DNA of 64,000 bases from Shewanella baltica (GCF_900456975.1 NZ_UGYM01000002.1:3658001-3722000), one strand, 5' to 3'. Counted from the stretch's first letter, positions 53,717 to 64,000 are shown. Notes: generated by a model not told the origin, from the sequence alone. Numbers and translations: made by a program.

Positions 53717-55441
53717 CTAAAAAGGAAAGATGATCGGCACCATAAATATCACTATCAGGGAATACAGCACAGATAACGGCAATCCTAGGCGGACGAAGTC
53801 ACTGAAGCGATAATTACCCGCATTAAACACCATCAAATTGGTTTGATAGCCGTAGGGTGAAATAAAGCTCGCGCTGGCACCAAAAACCACGGCCATAATA
53901 AAGGGTCTTGCATCGACACCGTAATTAAGCGCAATCGCGTAGGCGATAGGGAAAGCCAGCGCTGCGGCAGCATTATTGGTAACTAATTCAGTCAACAACA
54001 AGGTCATAAAATACACACCGACAAAAGCGCCAAACACCCCATAACCATTGATAACCGAGAGTAATCCTTGGGCTAAACTGTCCGCAAGGCCAGTGCTCAT
54101 CATCAAGTTAGCGAGCCCTAACGCACTCCCCACTATCACCACTAGTTCCAATGGAAAACGGCGTTTAAGCTCTGCCAAAGTAACAGCGCCAATAACAAAA
54201 TAACTCAGCAGCAGGAGCACTAAACCTTTAGCCAATGGCAATACACCGGTGACACTCAAAACGATCGTGACCGCAAAGCCTAGCAATACCCAACGACCAC
54301 GGCGACTGTCTAAGCGCACATTCAAATCTAAGCCGCTGATCGCCGCAAATTCTGAACTCAATTTTGCGCTATTGCTGAAACCATCGCCTGGCGTCAATAA
54401 CAACACATCACCGGGTTGCAGAATAATGTCGCCAAGCCCGCCCTTCAGCGGATGATTTCCGCGGCGGATCGCCATCACGGCCGCATCGAACTGCTCACGA
54501 AAACGCGATTCTTTCAACGAACTGCCGACTAAACTGGATGATGGCGCGAGCACTGCTTCAACTAAATTTTGTCCCTTAGCTTGATGCTTACCAAACCAAT
54601 CTAAACCATCGAATTGATGCAATAACTCAACCGATTCGACTGCACCACTGAAGCGCAGCACGTCGTCCGCTTGCAGCACTAACTGGGGCGGCACAGGGCA
54701 AATACAAATGCCGCTGCGTTCTAGTTCAACCAGATATAACTTCTTCAGCGCCCTGAGTTTGTTATCCACCACACTGCGACCCACTAAGGATGAGCCTTTT
54801 GCCACATGGGCTTCGAGCAAGTAAGGCAGCGCCTCTTCACCCGACTCTTCCCGTCTGTCGGGCAGAATGTTCGCTAGTAAGATCAATAACAAGATGCCAG
54901 CGACGACGATCACAACAGCGACCGGCGTGAACTCGAAGAAACCTAAGGCGGGTAAGCCGGCGTTTTCCACAAAGGAGTTCACAATCAAGTTGGTCGAGGT
55001 ACCAATCAGGGTCAGTGTGCCACCTAAAATTGCCGCATAATTTAACGGCAATAATAACTTAGCGGGTGCGTGTGCTTGATTGCGACGCACAACCCCGATA
55101 AGCGACGCCACGACCGCAGTGTTATTGGTAAAGGACGACAGCAAGGCGGTCGATAGCCCAAGCTTTGCCATTGTCATAGGCAAAGAACTATTGCCTATGA
55201 CTTGACTCAACTTTCCCAGCAGGGAGGTTTTTTCTAACGCCGTCGCGGCCAACACCAATAGGACGAGTGTGACTAAGCCAATATTTGTAAAGCTTGTTAA
55301 TGCGGTATCGAGCGCAACCATGCCAAGCAAATAACAGAGCAAAAATGCAAATAAAAACAATACCGCTGGATTGATACGGCCGCTAATTAAGCCAGCCACA
55401 AGACCTAACAAAATAATCGCTAACAGCCACAAGTCACTCAC
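53717..55441 (-). CDS. SLC13/DASS-type permease with TrkA-C domains, probable sulfate transporter
   Basis: 574 residues from GTG 55441, three bases after the cysN stop, its ribosome site lying inside the cysN end. Membrane helices occupy both ends; two TrkA-C (RCK-C) domains fill the middle (~205-380: VAKGSSLVGRSV, APSSSLVGSSL). The NNTAVVASLIGV and TNNAAAALAFPIAYAIA loops are the paired ion/substrate motifs of the family. Position inside the cys operon indicates sulfate as substrate. Confidence 0.88.
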   Translation of the reverse strand: MSDLWLLAIILLGLVAGLISGRINPAVLFLFAFLLCYLLGMVALDTALTSFTNIGLVTLVLLVLAATALEKTSLLGKLSQVIGNSSLPMTMAKLGLSTALLSSFTNNTAVVASLIGVVRRNQAHAPAKLLLPLNYAAILGGTLTLIGTSTNLIVNSFVENAGLPALGFFEFTPVAVVIVVAGILLLILLANILPDRREESGEEALPYLLEAHVAKGSSLVGRSVVDNKLRALKKLYLVELERSGICICPVPPQLVLQADDVLRFSGAVESVELLHQFDGLDWFGKHQAKGQNLVEAVLAPSSSLVGSSLKESRFREQFDAAVMAIRRGNHPLKGGLGDIILQPGDVLLLTPGDGFSNSAKLSSEFAAISGLDLNVRLDSRRGRWVLLGFAVTIVLSVTGVLPLAKGLVLLLLSYFVIGAVTLAELKRRFPLELVVIVGSALGLANLMMSTGLADSLAQGLLSVINGYGVFGAFVGVYFMTLLLTELVTNNAAAALAFPIAYAIALNYGVDARPFIMAVVFGASASFISPYGYQTNLMVFNAGNYRFSDFVRLGLPLSVLYSLIVIFMVPIIFPF

Positions 55442-55444
55442 AAA

Positions 55445-56887
55445 TTAAGCTCCAAGCTTAGAGATATCTATCGCTTGCCAATGTGGGTAGTGTTTACGCA
55501 CTAAGGCATTAAACTCAACTTCAAAGGCACTAAATTGTGATGCTATTTGTTTGTTAACATGCTGACCCGACACCACCATCACTGCGGCAACCGTCGCATT
55601 GCTCAGGCGATCGATTAGGATCATTCCGCCGGTATCGCGTACTAACGAATACGCATCGAACACTATGTCTTCGGTCAGCTCTAAGGTCACGCGAGCAATC
55701 GCGTTTAACCCAAGCGTGTCCGTCGCGCTGCGCGCTAAAGTATTAACATCAACCACATAATCGATGCCAGTCACAGAGGCTTGCGTCTTCTTACCGGCCA
55801 CTTTGATGTCGTATAACTGGCCGAGTTGCAATGGCTTTTCATCCATCCACACTATGTCAGCGCTGATCACGTTAGCGACGGCAGGTGCAGAATCCGGTCT
55901 TGCCAGTAAATCGCCACGGGAAATATCAATTTCATCTTCCAGCGTGATGGTCACAGCTTGGCCAGCAACCGCTTCTTGTATGTCACCATCGAAGGTAACA
56001 ATGCGTTCAACCTTGCTGCGTTTGCCCGATGGCAAAGCGACTAACTCGTCGCCGACATTGATAATGCCAGAGGCTAAAGTGCCTGCAAAACCGCGAAAAT
56101 CTAAGTTAGGACGCGACACATATTGCACAGGGAAACGCACTGGCAATGAGCTGAGTTCACGTTGAGTATCAATGGTTTCTAGCAGTTCCAGCAGAGTACC
56201 ACCTTGATACCAGTCGCTTTGAGTACTGCGCTCAACCACGTTGTCACCATTAAGTGCCGATAACGGCACAAAGTGGATATCGAGGTTACCGAAATCTTTA
56301 ACGAAATCGGTAAAGTCAGCACGAATACGATTGAATACTTGCTCGTCAAACCCAAGCAAATCCATCTTGTTCACGGCAACAACGAAGTGACGAATCCCCA
56401 GTAATGACGCGATAAACGCATGGCGTTTAGTCTGAGTCTGCACGCCGTAGCGGGCATCGACTAAGATCACCGCCAAATCACAGGTCGATGCACCCGTTGC
56501 CATGTTGCGCGTGTACTGCTCATGCCCTGGCGTATCGGCGATGATGAACTTACGCTTATCACTTGAAAAGTAACGGTAAGCCACATCGATAGTGATGCCC
56601 TGCTCGCGCTCGGCTTGCAGACCATCCACCAGCAAGGCTAAGTCGATAGCTTCACCTGTGGTGCCCATCTTAGCGCTGTCGCTCTTTAGGCTCGCCAATT
56701 GATCTTCATAGATCTGGGCGCTGTCGTGTAACAGGCGGCCGATTAAGGTACTCTTGCCGTCATCCACACTGCCACAGGTTAAAAAGCGCAGTAAGCCTTT
56801 GTGCTGCTGCAGGGCTAGATATTCTTTCACACCATGGAGGGTAATTTCTGCCGCCATGAGATTGGTTTTATTGACCGCTTTGTCCAT
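55445..56887 (-). CDS. cysN: Sulfate adenylyltransferase subunit 1 (GTPase)
   Basis: 480 residues. EF-Tu-like GTPase with G1 GSVDDGKST (39-47), G3 DTPGHEQY, G4 NKMD, and the [14 protein letters not shown] switch region, followed by beta-barrel domains. With CysD it forms APS from sulfate and ATP, driven by GTP hydrolysis. No fused APS kinase domain; that is encoded separately as cysC. Confidence 0.97.
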   Translation of the reverse strand: MDKAVNKTNLMAAEITLHGVKEYLALQQHKGLLRFLTCGSVDDGKSTLIGRLLHDSAQIYEDQLASLKSDSAKMGTTGEAIDLALLVDGLQAEREQGITIDVAYRYFSSDKRKFIIADTPGHEQYTRNMATGASTCDLAVILVDARYGVQTQTKRHAFIASLLGIRHFVVAVNKMDLLGFDEQVFNRIRADFTDFVKDFGNLDIHFVPLSALNGDNVVERSTQSDWYQGGTLLELLETIDTQRELSSLPVRFPVQYVSRPNLDFRGFAGTLASGIINVGDELVALPSGKRSKVERIVTFDGDIQEAVAGQAVTITLEDEIDISRGDLLARPDSAPAVANVISADIVWMDEKPLQLGQLYDIKVAGKKTQASVTGIDYVVDVNTLARSATDTLGLNAIARVTLELTEDIVFDAYSLVRDTGGMILIDRLSNATVAAVMVVSGQHVNKQIASQFSAFEVEFNALVRKHYPHWQAIDISKLGA

Positions 56888-56970
56888 CTTATTCTCACTC
56901 TTGATCTGCTTGGCTGAAGGTTGCGCTTTACTTGCGCCACCTTCGCGAAATAGGGTTAACCTTGCCGAGA

Positions 56971-57879
56971 TTAGAAGTAGCCTTGACGCTTCTTCTGCTC
57001 CATCGAGGCACTTTGATCTGAGTCAATCAATCGTCCCTGACGCTCGCTTGAACGGGTTAACAGCATTTCTTCAATAATCTTCTCTAGGCTGTCGGCCTCA
57101 GAATGCATGGCGGCCGTAAGTGGGTAGCAACCTAAGGTTCTAAAACGCACCAATTCTTCTTTAAACTGCTCGCCTTCGGCTAACTTCATCCGCTCGTCAT
57201 CGGCCATGATTAACTGACCGCCGCGCTCAACCACTTGACGTTTAGCCGCAAAATACAAAGGCACTAACTCAATGTTTTCTTGATAAATATATTGCCAAAT
57301 ATCCAGCTCAGTCCAGTTAGATAACGGGAACACGCGAATACTTTCGCCCTTGTTCACCGCGCCGTTATAGGTGCGCCATAATTCTGGACGTTGGTTTTTA
57401 GGATCCCATCGGTGGTGACGGTCGCGGAACGAATACACACGTTCTTTGGCGCGAGATTTTTCTTCATCGCGGCGAGCCCCACCGAAAGCGGCATCAAAAC
57501 CGTATTGGTTAAGTGCTTGCTTTAAACCTTGGGTTTTCATGATGTCAGTGTGTTTCGCACTGCCATGGTCGAAAGGGTTAATCCCCTGCGCCAACCCTTC
57601 TGGGTTGATGTGCGTCAGTAACTCGAAGCCAAATTTCTTTGCCTGCGCATCACGAAACGCGATCATCTCTTTGAATTTCCAACCCGTGTCGACATGCAGC
57701 AACGGGAATGGGATCTTGCCCGGATAAAAGGCTTTACGCGCTAAGTGCAACATAACGGAAGAATCTTTCCCGATGGAATACAACATCACAGGATTATCGA
57801 ATTCGGCTGCAACTTCACGAATGATCTGGATGCTCTCGGCTTCCAGTTGTTGTAAGTGGCTTAATTCACGCCCGGCCAT
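56971..57879 (-). CDS. cysD: Sulfate adenylyltransferase subunit 2
   Basis: 302 residues. PP-loop ATP pyrophosphatase motif [14 protein letters not shown] (~36-49), [16 protein letters not shown] and the conserved C-terminus ending KKRQGYF. Catalytic partner of CysN. ATG preceded by GGAG; 83 bp before cysN. Confidence 0.97.
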   Translation of the reverse strand: MAGRELSHLQQLEAESIQIIREVAAEFDNPVMLYSIGKDSSVMLHLARKAFYPGKIPFPLLHVDTGWKFKEMIAFRDAQAKKFGFELLTHINPEGLAQGINPFDHGSAKHTDIMKTQGLKQALNQYGFDAAFGGARRDEEKSRAKERVYSFRDRHHRWDPKNQRPELWRTYNGAVNKGESIRVFPLSNWTELDIWQYIYQENIELVPLYFAAKRQVVERGGQLIMADDERMKLAEGEQFKEELVRFRTLGCYPLTAAMHSEADSLEKIIEEMLLTRSSERQGRLIDSDQSASMEQKKRQGYF

Positions 57880-57943
57880 ACTATTCTCCGTTTACCTTAA
57901 ATTCGCCGTGTTGCCACAGCATGGGTTAGCTTAATTTTCTTAA

Positions 57944-58003
57944 TATCTTTAACTACTTAACATCTTTAACGCTTAGCATCTTTAACTGCTAAGTATCTTT
58001 AAC
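57944..58003. repeat. Four tandem ~17-bp repeats between cobA and cysD
   Basis: (C/T)ATCTTTAAC followed by a 6-7-nt variable spacer occurs four times (57944, 57961, 57977, 57994). On the operon's strand this reads AGTTAAAGAT. It lies within the transcribed leader of cysD. Confidence 0.8.
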
Positions 58004-58013
58004 TGTTTGTGGC

Positions 58014-58859
58014 TTAGCTTATCGACGCGGCGGCCGAGACTCTAACCGATTGAGTCTGCTCATCACTGGCATGACTCGATTCAACCGCTTCAGGGTTGAA
58101 CCAATGCAAAGTGTCACTCAGCGCAACCACTTCACCTATGATCATCAAGGCTGGCATTTGTAATTCAGGATCGGCGGCAAGCTGTTCGAGCTCACCTAAA
58201 CGGCCGATAAAACGACGTTGTTCTTTAGTGGTCGCCTTTGACACTATCGCAACGGGAGTGTCAGGGCTTCGGCCCGCATCGACTAAACCTTGGCGAATAA
58301 TGCCGGCGTTAAGAATCCCCATATACACGACTAAGGTATTGTTAGGATTTGCATAACCTTGCCAGTCCATAGGGCGACTCTCTAACTGACAATGGCCAGT
58401 GATAAAAGTGACACCTTGGGCATGGTCTCTGTGGGTCAGGGGAATTCCCGCATAGGCCGATGTGCCGCTGGCGGCGGTGATGCCGGGGACGACTTCAAAC
58501 TCAACCCCCGCTTCGACTAAGGTTTGTAACTCTTCGCCACCGCGACCGAAAATAAAAGGATCGCCGCCCTTAAGACGCACCACATTTTTACGGGTGTAGG
58601 CTTTAGTAACGAGTAACTGATTAATCTCGTCCTGTGCGGCGCTATGCTTACCCGCACGTTTACCTACGGCAATCTTTTCAGCGTCTTTTGGAATAAGATC
58701 GAGGATATCTTGACTGACTAAAGCGTCGTATAGCACAGCATCTGCGGTTTTAAGGATGCGCCATGCCTTTAACGTCAATAACTCAACGTCACCAGGACCT
58801 GCACCCACCAGCCAGACTTTGCCTTTGGCCGCTTGGCCCGGTAAAGATAAAATTTCCAT
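58014..58859 (-). CDS. cobA: Uroporphyrinogen-III C-methyltransferase (SUMT)
   Basis: 281 residues from ATG 58859 (GGGGA upstream; earlier in-frame starts exist at 58865 and 58877). Tetrapyrrole methylase motifs: VGAGPGDVELLTLKAWRIL, VRLKGGDPFIFGRGGEE and GITAASGTSAYAGIPLTHRD. It makes precorrin-2, the precursor of sirohaem for sulfite reductase, which explains its place at the head of the cys operon. It lacks the CysG N-terminal dehydrogenase/chelatase domain. Confidence 0.95.
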   Translation of the reverse strand: MEILSLPGQAAKGKVWLVGAGPGDVELLTLKAWRILKTADAVLYDALVSQDILDLIPKDAEKIAVGKRAGKHSAAQDEINQLLVTKAYTRKNVVRLKGGDPFIFGRGGEELQTLVEAGVEFEVVPGITAASGTSAYAGIPLTHRDHAQGVTFITGHCQLESRPMDWQGYANPNNTLVVYMGILNAGIIRQGLVDAGRSPDTPVAIVSKATTKEQRRFIGRLGELEQLAADPELQMPALMIIGEVVALSDTLHWFNPEAVESSHASDEQTQSVRVSAAASIS

Positions 58860-58877
58860 CAGCATCCCCAAGATCAC

Positions 58878-59304
58878 TTTAGTCTGTAGAAATATAGCGC
58901 GTCTTATATTCCATAATAAATAGATAATTATTAGTTTTTATATCATTTAGATATAAAAGAAATCACTGACGTCGATTTAAAGTGGAAAAATATTGAGTTT
59001 CAAAATCAAAAACGCCACAAAACACCAATAACCAGTTGAATTTAAATAACTTAATATGGATTCATCTGTTGTATAAAACGAACACCGCTCAGCTAAGTGT
59101 GTGATTCTGGCACTATGTTATTGCCAAAAATTCTACCCAAACCTGCCCCAACAGGGTGAAAACCTCACTAACAAGATAAATTGTCACCAAATGACGCAGA
59201 ATTTTTACATAACCATAAATTCACTTTCTAATGGTAAGCTGGGCATAACTATCTTTGTTGAGTACGACTGACAAATACACAAATAAGCACATCAAGGAGG
59301 GCCG
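58878..59304. other. AT-rich intergenic region between cobA and pldA
   Basis: Divergent promoter space for the sulfate operon and pldA. It is strongly AT-rich near cobA, as expected of CysB-controlled promoters, but I cannot assign a specific operator. No gene is seen. Confidence 0.4.
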
Positions 59305-60189
59305 ATGAAACGACTTTATTCAGGTATTGCAATGGCTGGGCTATTAGCTTGTACGAGTATAAATGCCGAAGAATCATTAGTAGAAGGAAGAGTCAAAGAT
59401 GAACTTGCCACGGCAGAACTGCCTTTTGTGATTACACCCCATAAAGTGAATTACATTTTACCTGCGACCTATAGCCCAGATCCCAACATGGCACCGTTCG
59501 CTGAAGATGCCCTCATCAATCCCTACACTTTGGATGAGTTCGAGGCTAAGTTTCAAATCAGTTTTAAATTCCCTATTTGGTACAATGTCTTTGGTGATAA
59601 TGGTCATTTATTCTTTGCCTATACCAATCAATCCTATTGGCAGGTTTATAACAAAGACACCTCATCTCCGTTCCGTGAGACCAATCACGAGCCTGAAGTC
59701 TTTATGCTGTTTAATAACGATTGGAAAATCGGCAGTGTGACCAATTCCTTTTGGGGCGTTGGTGCTGTGCATCAATCGAATGGTAAATCAGGACCGCTTT
59801 CTCGCAGCTGGAATCGACTCTATGCCACTATGATTTTTGATGCCGGTCCACTCGCCTTCTCAACTAAAGTCTGGTGGCGTATTCCTGAGGATGAAAAAAC
59901 AGATCCACATCAAGCCCGCGGTGACGATAATCCCAATATTGATGACTACATAGGAAGAGCTGAGTTTATTGGTGTCTATGGTATCGATGAACATAGATTC
60001 ACCTTAACCCTTAAAACAAACCTAGAAGATATCGACAGAGGCTCAGCAGAACTGACGTGGAGTTATCCTATCGTCGGTAACTTACGCCTTTACACTCAAT
60101 ACTTTAATGGCTATGGCGAGAGCCTAATCGATTACAACTATCACAACCAACGTATTGGTATCGGGATTTCGCTCAACGATATTCTGTAG
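59305..60189 (+). CDS. pldA: Outer-membrane phospholipase A
   Basis: 294 residues with a signal peptide (to NAE, ~21) and a very strong ribosome site (AAGGAGG). The OMPLA active site is complete: H156 and S158 in HQSNG and N170 in RSWNRLY; the SPFRETNHEPEVF segment is also diagnostic. A 12-strand barrel that hydrolyses phospholipids misplaced in the outer leaflet, active as a Ca2+-dependent dimer. Confidence 0.95.
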   Translation: MKRLYSGIAMAGLLACTSINAEESLVEGRVKDELATAELPFVITPHKVNYILPATYSPDPNMAPFAEDALINPYTLDEFEAKFQISFKFPIWYNVFGDNGHLFFAYTNQSYWQVYNKDTSSPFRETNHEPEVFMLFNNDWKIGSVTNSFWGVGAVHQSNGKSGPLSRSWNRLYATMIFDAGPLAFSTKVWWRIPEDEKTDPHQARGDDNPNIDDYIGRAEFIGVYGIDEHRFTLTLKTNLEDIDRGSAELTWSYPIVGNLRLYTQYFNGYGESLIDYNYHNQRIGIGISLNDIL

Positions 60190-60382
60190 CAAATATAAAA
60201 GTGACAGAGTACAAAAATCAGCCATAATTTGCTGCTAATCTACAAAACCTGCTGCTAAATTGCTCAGATGGACCTGAGTTTATGGCTCAGCGGGACGATT
60301 TACATTGATCCGAATGGCGTTTAAGCCGATAGTCGCACACCTTTTTGTGCCCTGAAGCCACGCCTTAACATCATGGAGGAAT

Positions 60383-61939
60383 ATGAGTTTTAGCTACCGC
60401 AGCATAGTCATGCTACTCAGTGTCATTATTTTCGCGAGCTTACTTAAGCTCGCGTTTTTCGCTGTGCCAAAAGATAACACTGCACCTATGCTTAATGCGC
60501 AAGAGGTACGCCAAGATCTCTATGCCTTATTAGATCAAATCGAGCAACACTCAGCGTTTTATGCGTTAACGCCCGATAAAGCCAGTCCGCAACTCAAATA
60601 TATGGCGAGCCTGATTGTCGAGCAGTATCAAGATATGACTCCCAATGACCGCTTTGCCGCTGAAATCACTAAACTGCTCAATAGCCTCAAAGATCCCGGC
60701 GCTCAAGTGCATGACTTCGATGATCAAAGTGGCGATCTCCCGTTAACCTTACGACCACTTAACGACCAGTGGTTAGCTTTGGATAGCAGTAATAGTCCAA
60801 TCAACAACGACTTTCCCTTTGTGACTCATATCGACGGTTTACCTATGAGTAAATGGGTAGCAGCCAGCCAAGCCTATTTATCTGAACCTGCAAAACAGAG
60901 CCAAGAAATGCAGTTACCTTGGCTGAAAAAACTGAACCTGCTGCGTGAAGACTTAGGGCTCAGCATCAAGCCCTATGTGCTCGTTACGCTGATTAATGAT
61001 GATCTGCAAAACCAGCAGGTGACTCTCGCCCTGCCAAGCCACGAACCGCAGGCGCAATTAGCGGCAAGTAATCAAGAAGATAAGACACAAGATATGAGTG
61101 TTTTAGAATTCATTAATCAGTTGTCTCAGTTTGAGCGCTCCGAATTTCAAGACGTTCCATATCAATTAGAGACGGTTAACAATACTACGGTCAAACTGAA
61201 AATCAGTGATCTGTACGCCTTTGAATTAAATAGAGATCTACAGCAAGAACTGCTCAAGGGCATGACGCATCCCCTACTGATCATTGACTTACGTGATGCT
61301 AGTGGTTTTAGCCCAAAGTTATTGACCCTATTATCGCGATATCAAGATGCTGATTTAAATAACACTTTAGCGCCGAACGTGATGGGATTTGCACACTATC
61401 GCCGCTCACCGGAACTGAGAAATGACTATCTGCAGCCACTCAACTTTAAGCCTTTAGCTGCGCTCGAATACAGTGTGCCTCGACTAAAATCCCTCACCCG
61501 CAACTTACCCTCAGTCGATGAAGATAAATTCAGCCCTTGGTATATTCGCACTAAACCTGCGGTGACTCCTGAAGGGCGAAATCGCTTAGCGCTGCTCGTG
61601 AGTCCCAAATGCCGCCAAGAATGTGAGTGGATTGCCTATCGCACTAAATCTTGGTCTAGGGCGAATTTAATTGGTGAAAAAACCTCGGGCGATTTTGCAC
61701 GTCAGTACCATTTCAAACTGCCAAACAGTGGGTTAGACATAAGATTCAGTAGTTCGTTAACCTATGACGCCCAGGGAAAACTCTTGTCAGGTGCTGGGAC
61801 TGAGCCCGATATTTGGCTCCCCCAAAACAGTGATATTCAATGGCAAGGACTGGTGAGTTTAGTACGTTCCGCTAAGCCAAAAACTCAGCTCATTCAAACA
61901 TCACAACCCACTAAGTTGGCTCAAGCTAAGCTGAATTAA
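60383..61939 (+). CDS. S41-protease-like protein lacking the canonical serine
   Basis: 518 residues, membrane-anchored by an N-terminal helix (~6-26), strong GGAGG site. The order LLIIDLRDASGF, then LALLVSPKCRQECEWIAYRTK and LIGEKTSGDF, with SSSLTYDAQGKLLSGAGTEPDIWLP at the end, matches the fold of C-terminal-processing (S41) peptidases. Where family members have the nucleophile Ser, here there is PKCRQECEW, so it is probably not a serine protease; a structural or binding role, or cysteine chemistry, are possible. Assignment by pattern only. Confidence 0.65.
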   Translation: MSFSYRSIVMLLSVIIFASLLKLAFFAVPKDNTAPMLNAQEVRQDLYALLDQIEQHSAFYALTPDKASPQLKYMASLIVEQYQDMTPNDRFAAEITKLLNSLKDPGAQVHDFDDQSGDLPLTLRPLNDQWLALDSSNSPINNDFPFVTHIDGLPMSKWVAASQAYLSEPAKQSQEMQLPWLKKLNLLREDLGLSIKPYVLVTLINDDLQNQQVTLALPSHEPQAQLAASNQEDKTQDMSVLEFINQLSQFERSEFQDVPYQLETVNNTTVKLKISDLYAFELNRDLQQELLKGMTHPLLIIDLRDASGFSPKLLTLLSRYQDADLNNTLAPNVMGFAHYRRSPELRNDYLQPLNFKPLAALEYSVPRLKSLTRNLPSVDEDKFSPWYIRTKPAVTPEGRNRLALLVSPKCRQECEWIAYRTKSWSRANLIGEKTSGDFARQYHFKLPNSGLDIRFSSSLTYDAQGKLLSGAGTEPDIWLPQNSDIQWQGLVSLVRSAKPKTQLIQTSQPTKLAQAKLN

Positions 61940-61943
61940 AGCT

Positions 61944-61975
61944 AAAAAAAGAGCCAGCAATCTGCTGGCTCATTT
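61944..61975. terminator. Bidirectional terminator
   Basis: GAGCCAGCA / TGCTGGCTC is a perfect 9-bp stem with a 3-nt loop; seven A residues to its left give a U-run for the minus-strand gene at 62028. Confidence 0.85.
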
Positions 61976-62027
61976 CAAACATTGATTCGTTAACTGATAT
62001 CAGTTAGCTAAAAAATGGATTCTAGAA

Positions 62028-63764
62028 TTATTTCTTTTCAGTCGCTTTAGAATTGGCAACTGAACCTATAACCAAACCTTGCTTATTCACATCGAAGCTC
62101 ATTTGAACTCGCATGTTGTAATCTTTAAGCATTTTCATTTCTTCAGGGATTGGCTCGCCGCTCATTTCTAACAACGTCAGCATTGGAGTGAACATCTTGC
62201 CGTAATCGGCAGATAAGCTATACATGCCATTCGCAGACAGTTTCTCGCCCGCTAATTTGTTTGCCAACGCCAGACCTTTATCACCGCTATACACCACTAA
62301 ATGCTGACCTTTAATCGCGAGCATAGGCTTAACACCTAACTCAGGAGGCAACATCAATATGGGTGATAAGTCAGTGGCATCGCCGTTATCGGCTAATTGC
62401 ACTTCGGCCAACATAGGGGCGAAAGGTTTCACCATATTGAACAACATAGACGGGTTTTCGGCGCTGAGGCTCACTAACGCATCTAAGCTTTCTAACTTAG
62501 GCTCTTGATCTTGTGTGCTCATTTTAAAGTCGAGCAATGAAACGCTCATGCCTTTCACACCGTTCGCCATACCAGTGAACATGCCTAGCATAGCTGGGCT
62601 CTGTTGGCTCAACTCAGCTTGCAACTCGGCCAGTGGCGCACAGGTCAATTGCGGCTTTTGCAGATCATCCCAAATAGCCGTTAATGAAGGTGCAACTTCG
62701 TTGACATCTAAGCCTATGCCCATAGAGAAAATAGTGCTGTCGATATCCGCCAGATGTGCAGGAATAAAGCCACGCATCTTTTGCATTGCCGCAAGAATTG
62801 GTTGATTCTTAGTTTCAACCACAAATGAGGCCGCCATATGGCTTTCTTTTTCTGTCACAGAAAACGCGGTTAAACCCGCAACCGTGCGCGGCCAATTAGC
62901 CGCAATAGCGGTTAATTCGGTGCGACATTCTGGTGTTCTAATTTGAGCTAATGGATCTTCGCCAACGCTTTCATTAGCAAAAAACTTTGTCAATTGCTTG
63001 GATAACATATTGCTATCGGCTGAAGTCAACGCCTTTACAATTTCCACATGGTTGATAAAGCTGATGCTGTCATCTTTAAAACCATGGGTCTTAATAATAT
63101 CGTCTAATATGCCAGAAGCGGCCAATGAGTGCGGTGCCTTCTTAATACCGAATGCCATTTCTAATAACTCAGGCTCGGTAATTGAGGTGCTGAAAGTAAT
63201 CGTTAATATGCCATCTTTCTGGGCAAATAACAGTTCAGCTTTCTCAGTTGAAGTCTCATCCGATAATGCATAAGCGCGATAATCAACATCACCCACTTTA
63301 CGCATTTCGTGGGTCACACCACTGTCTTTTTCGGCTTTATCTAATACAGCCCAAAAAGCATCGACTTGATTAACGTCAATCTTTAATACAGGCAAAGCGC
63401 CTAACGTGTAGATATAAGGCTTAACTTCATCTGGAAAACCAAAGGTTTTCAACAGTAAGGCAGGCTCTTTAATGCCATCCATATACTGCTGATAAATGCT
63501 GACGAAGAACTTACCCATAGGGCTATCCAGCTCACCAAATTCGGCAAGCGCGTTACTTGGATATTGCTGGTAATTTCCAGAAATAGACTGTAAATACGCT
63601 TTTAACGGGAAGGGTTTTAGCTGACCCGAAAATATCGGCGTATCGGCAGGCACATAGTCGAGCAAAGGATTTGCAGAGGCACTAGAGCCAGTACCATTCT
63701 GCGTATACCAATAACCACCCGCACCAGCTGCAATAATTGCCGCGGCAATCACAATCTTTTTCAT
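62028..63764 (-). CDS. Large exported protein of unknown function
   Basis: 578 residues with an N-terminal hydrophobic helix (MKKIVIAAAIIAAGAGGYW) that serves as signal or anchor. The body starts with LLDYVPADTPIFSGQLKPFPL, a pattern shared with DUF3352-like bacterial proteins that open with a statement of a low-threshold beta module, and contains two cysteines (TPECRTE and LTCAPL). Ribosome site GGAG. Function and family not established. Confidence 0.72.
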   Translation of the reverse strand: MKKIVIAAAIIAAGAGGYWYTQNGTGSSASANPLLDYVPADTPIFSGQLKPFPLKAYLQSISGNYQQYPSNALAEFGELDSPMGKFFVSIYQQYMDGIKEPALLLKTFGFPDEVKPYIYTLGALPVLKIDVNQVDAFWAVLDKAEKDSGVTHEMRKVGDVDYRAYALSDETSTEKAELLFAQKDGILTITFSTSITEPELLEMAFGIKKAPHSLAASGILDDIIKTHGFKDDSISFINHVEIVKALTSADSNMLSKQLTKFFANESVGEDPLAQIRTPECRTELTAIAANWPRTVAGLTAFSVTEKESHMAASFVVETKNQPILAAMQKMRGFIPAHLADIDSTIFSMGIGLDVNEVAPSLTAIWDDLQKPQLTCAPLAELQAELSQQSPAMLGMFTGMANGVKGMSVSLLDFKMSTQDQEPKLESLDALVSLSAENPSMLFNMVKPFAPMLAEVQLADNGDATDLSPILMLPPELGVKPMLAIKGQHLVVYSGDKGLALANKLAGEKLSANGMYSLSADYGKMFTPMLTLLEMSGEPIPEEMKMLKDYNMRVQMSFDVNKQGLVIGSVANSKATEKK

Positions 63765-64000
63765 TTAAGAAACTCCATTTAATGACAATTCAATTTTATG
63801 AAATCAATACCTAAAGTAATCCCTAGGTATTTGAATATTTATCCGCTCTTACATATCCCTTACGCAGATAATGCAAAATCAGAACCTTATTACTTTTAGT
63901 TTGGTCATGAAGACGAAGTAACGACCAAGGCTAACAAGGGCTAATCGCCCAGAAAATTTGGCGATAATTTAGCATTAAAACGCCTCTGATGCTAATTACG
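63765..64000. other. Intergenic end of the window
   Basis: AT-rich sequence upstream of the exported-protein gene. No gene or clear motif was recognised before the window ends. Confidence 0.4.

Noticed and set aside
57944..58003. CRISPR array
   Set aside because: Repeat units (~10 bp) and spacers (6-7 nt) are far too short, and no cas genes exist in the window.

Overview
The window looks like chromosome of a Shewanella species (Gammaproteobacteria, probably the S. putrefaciens/S. baltica group). That is an inference from protein families, gene order (cobA-cysD-cysN-SLC13-cysC; menaquinone-type HemG; imelysin/di-haem oxidoreductase/porin), a GlyGly-CTERM DsbA and Shewanella-like intergenic repeats; no search was possible.

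Layout. 1-1551 is the 3' part of metH, ended by a hairpin that contains its stop codon. 1.6-5.6 kb is an AT-rich accessory patch: one large HEPN/NB-ARC-type NTPase/TPR gene, a likely single-protein antiphage defence candidate, and a small membrane protein, bracketed by two ~225-bp structured repeats in inverted orientation. 6.4-11.1 kb is a periplasmic molybdenum hydroxylase operon (Mo subunit, 2Fe-2S subunit, lipoprotein tri-haem cytochrome c), followed by a dienelactone-hydrolase-like gene, a LysR regulator and a nucleoside transporter. 15.2-21.7 kb is a three-gene cell-envelope cluster (lipoprotein plus two secreted MORN-repeat proteins) of unknown function. 21.8-32.4 kb is mostly core genes: Ca2+/H+ antiporter, rhomboid protease, PBP7, lrgAB with its LysR gene, an outer-membrane protein and a polar amino-acid ABC importer.

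32.6-36.4 kb is the most unusual region. On the minus strand it holds a small array of integron-type gene cassettes with recognisable attC sites and no integrase in the window. The cassettes carry a membrane-protein ORF, a 34-codon ORF, a GRAM-like protein and an Imm33-like immunity protein. An IS10-group (IS4 family) element has inserted into the membrane-protein cassette with a 9-bp target duplication; removing it restores a clean 110-codon ORF. A REP-associated tyrosine transposase remnant lies at the right edge.

36.4-64 kb returns to core genome: GNAT, NfsB, J-domain protein, DsbA, cytochrome b561-type protein, HemG, a probably Fur-controlled imelysin/di-haem/porin cluster, an MFS transporter, an EAL response regulator with its partner histidine kinase, the sulfate-activation operon, PldA, a degenerate S41-like protein and a large exported protein. 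Several intergenic spaces carry short degenerate tandem arrays with a period of about 15-17 bp. No tRNA, rRNA or CRISPR array was seen.
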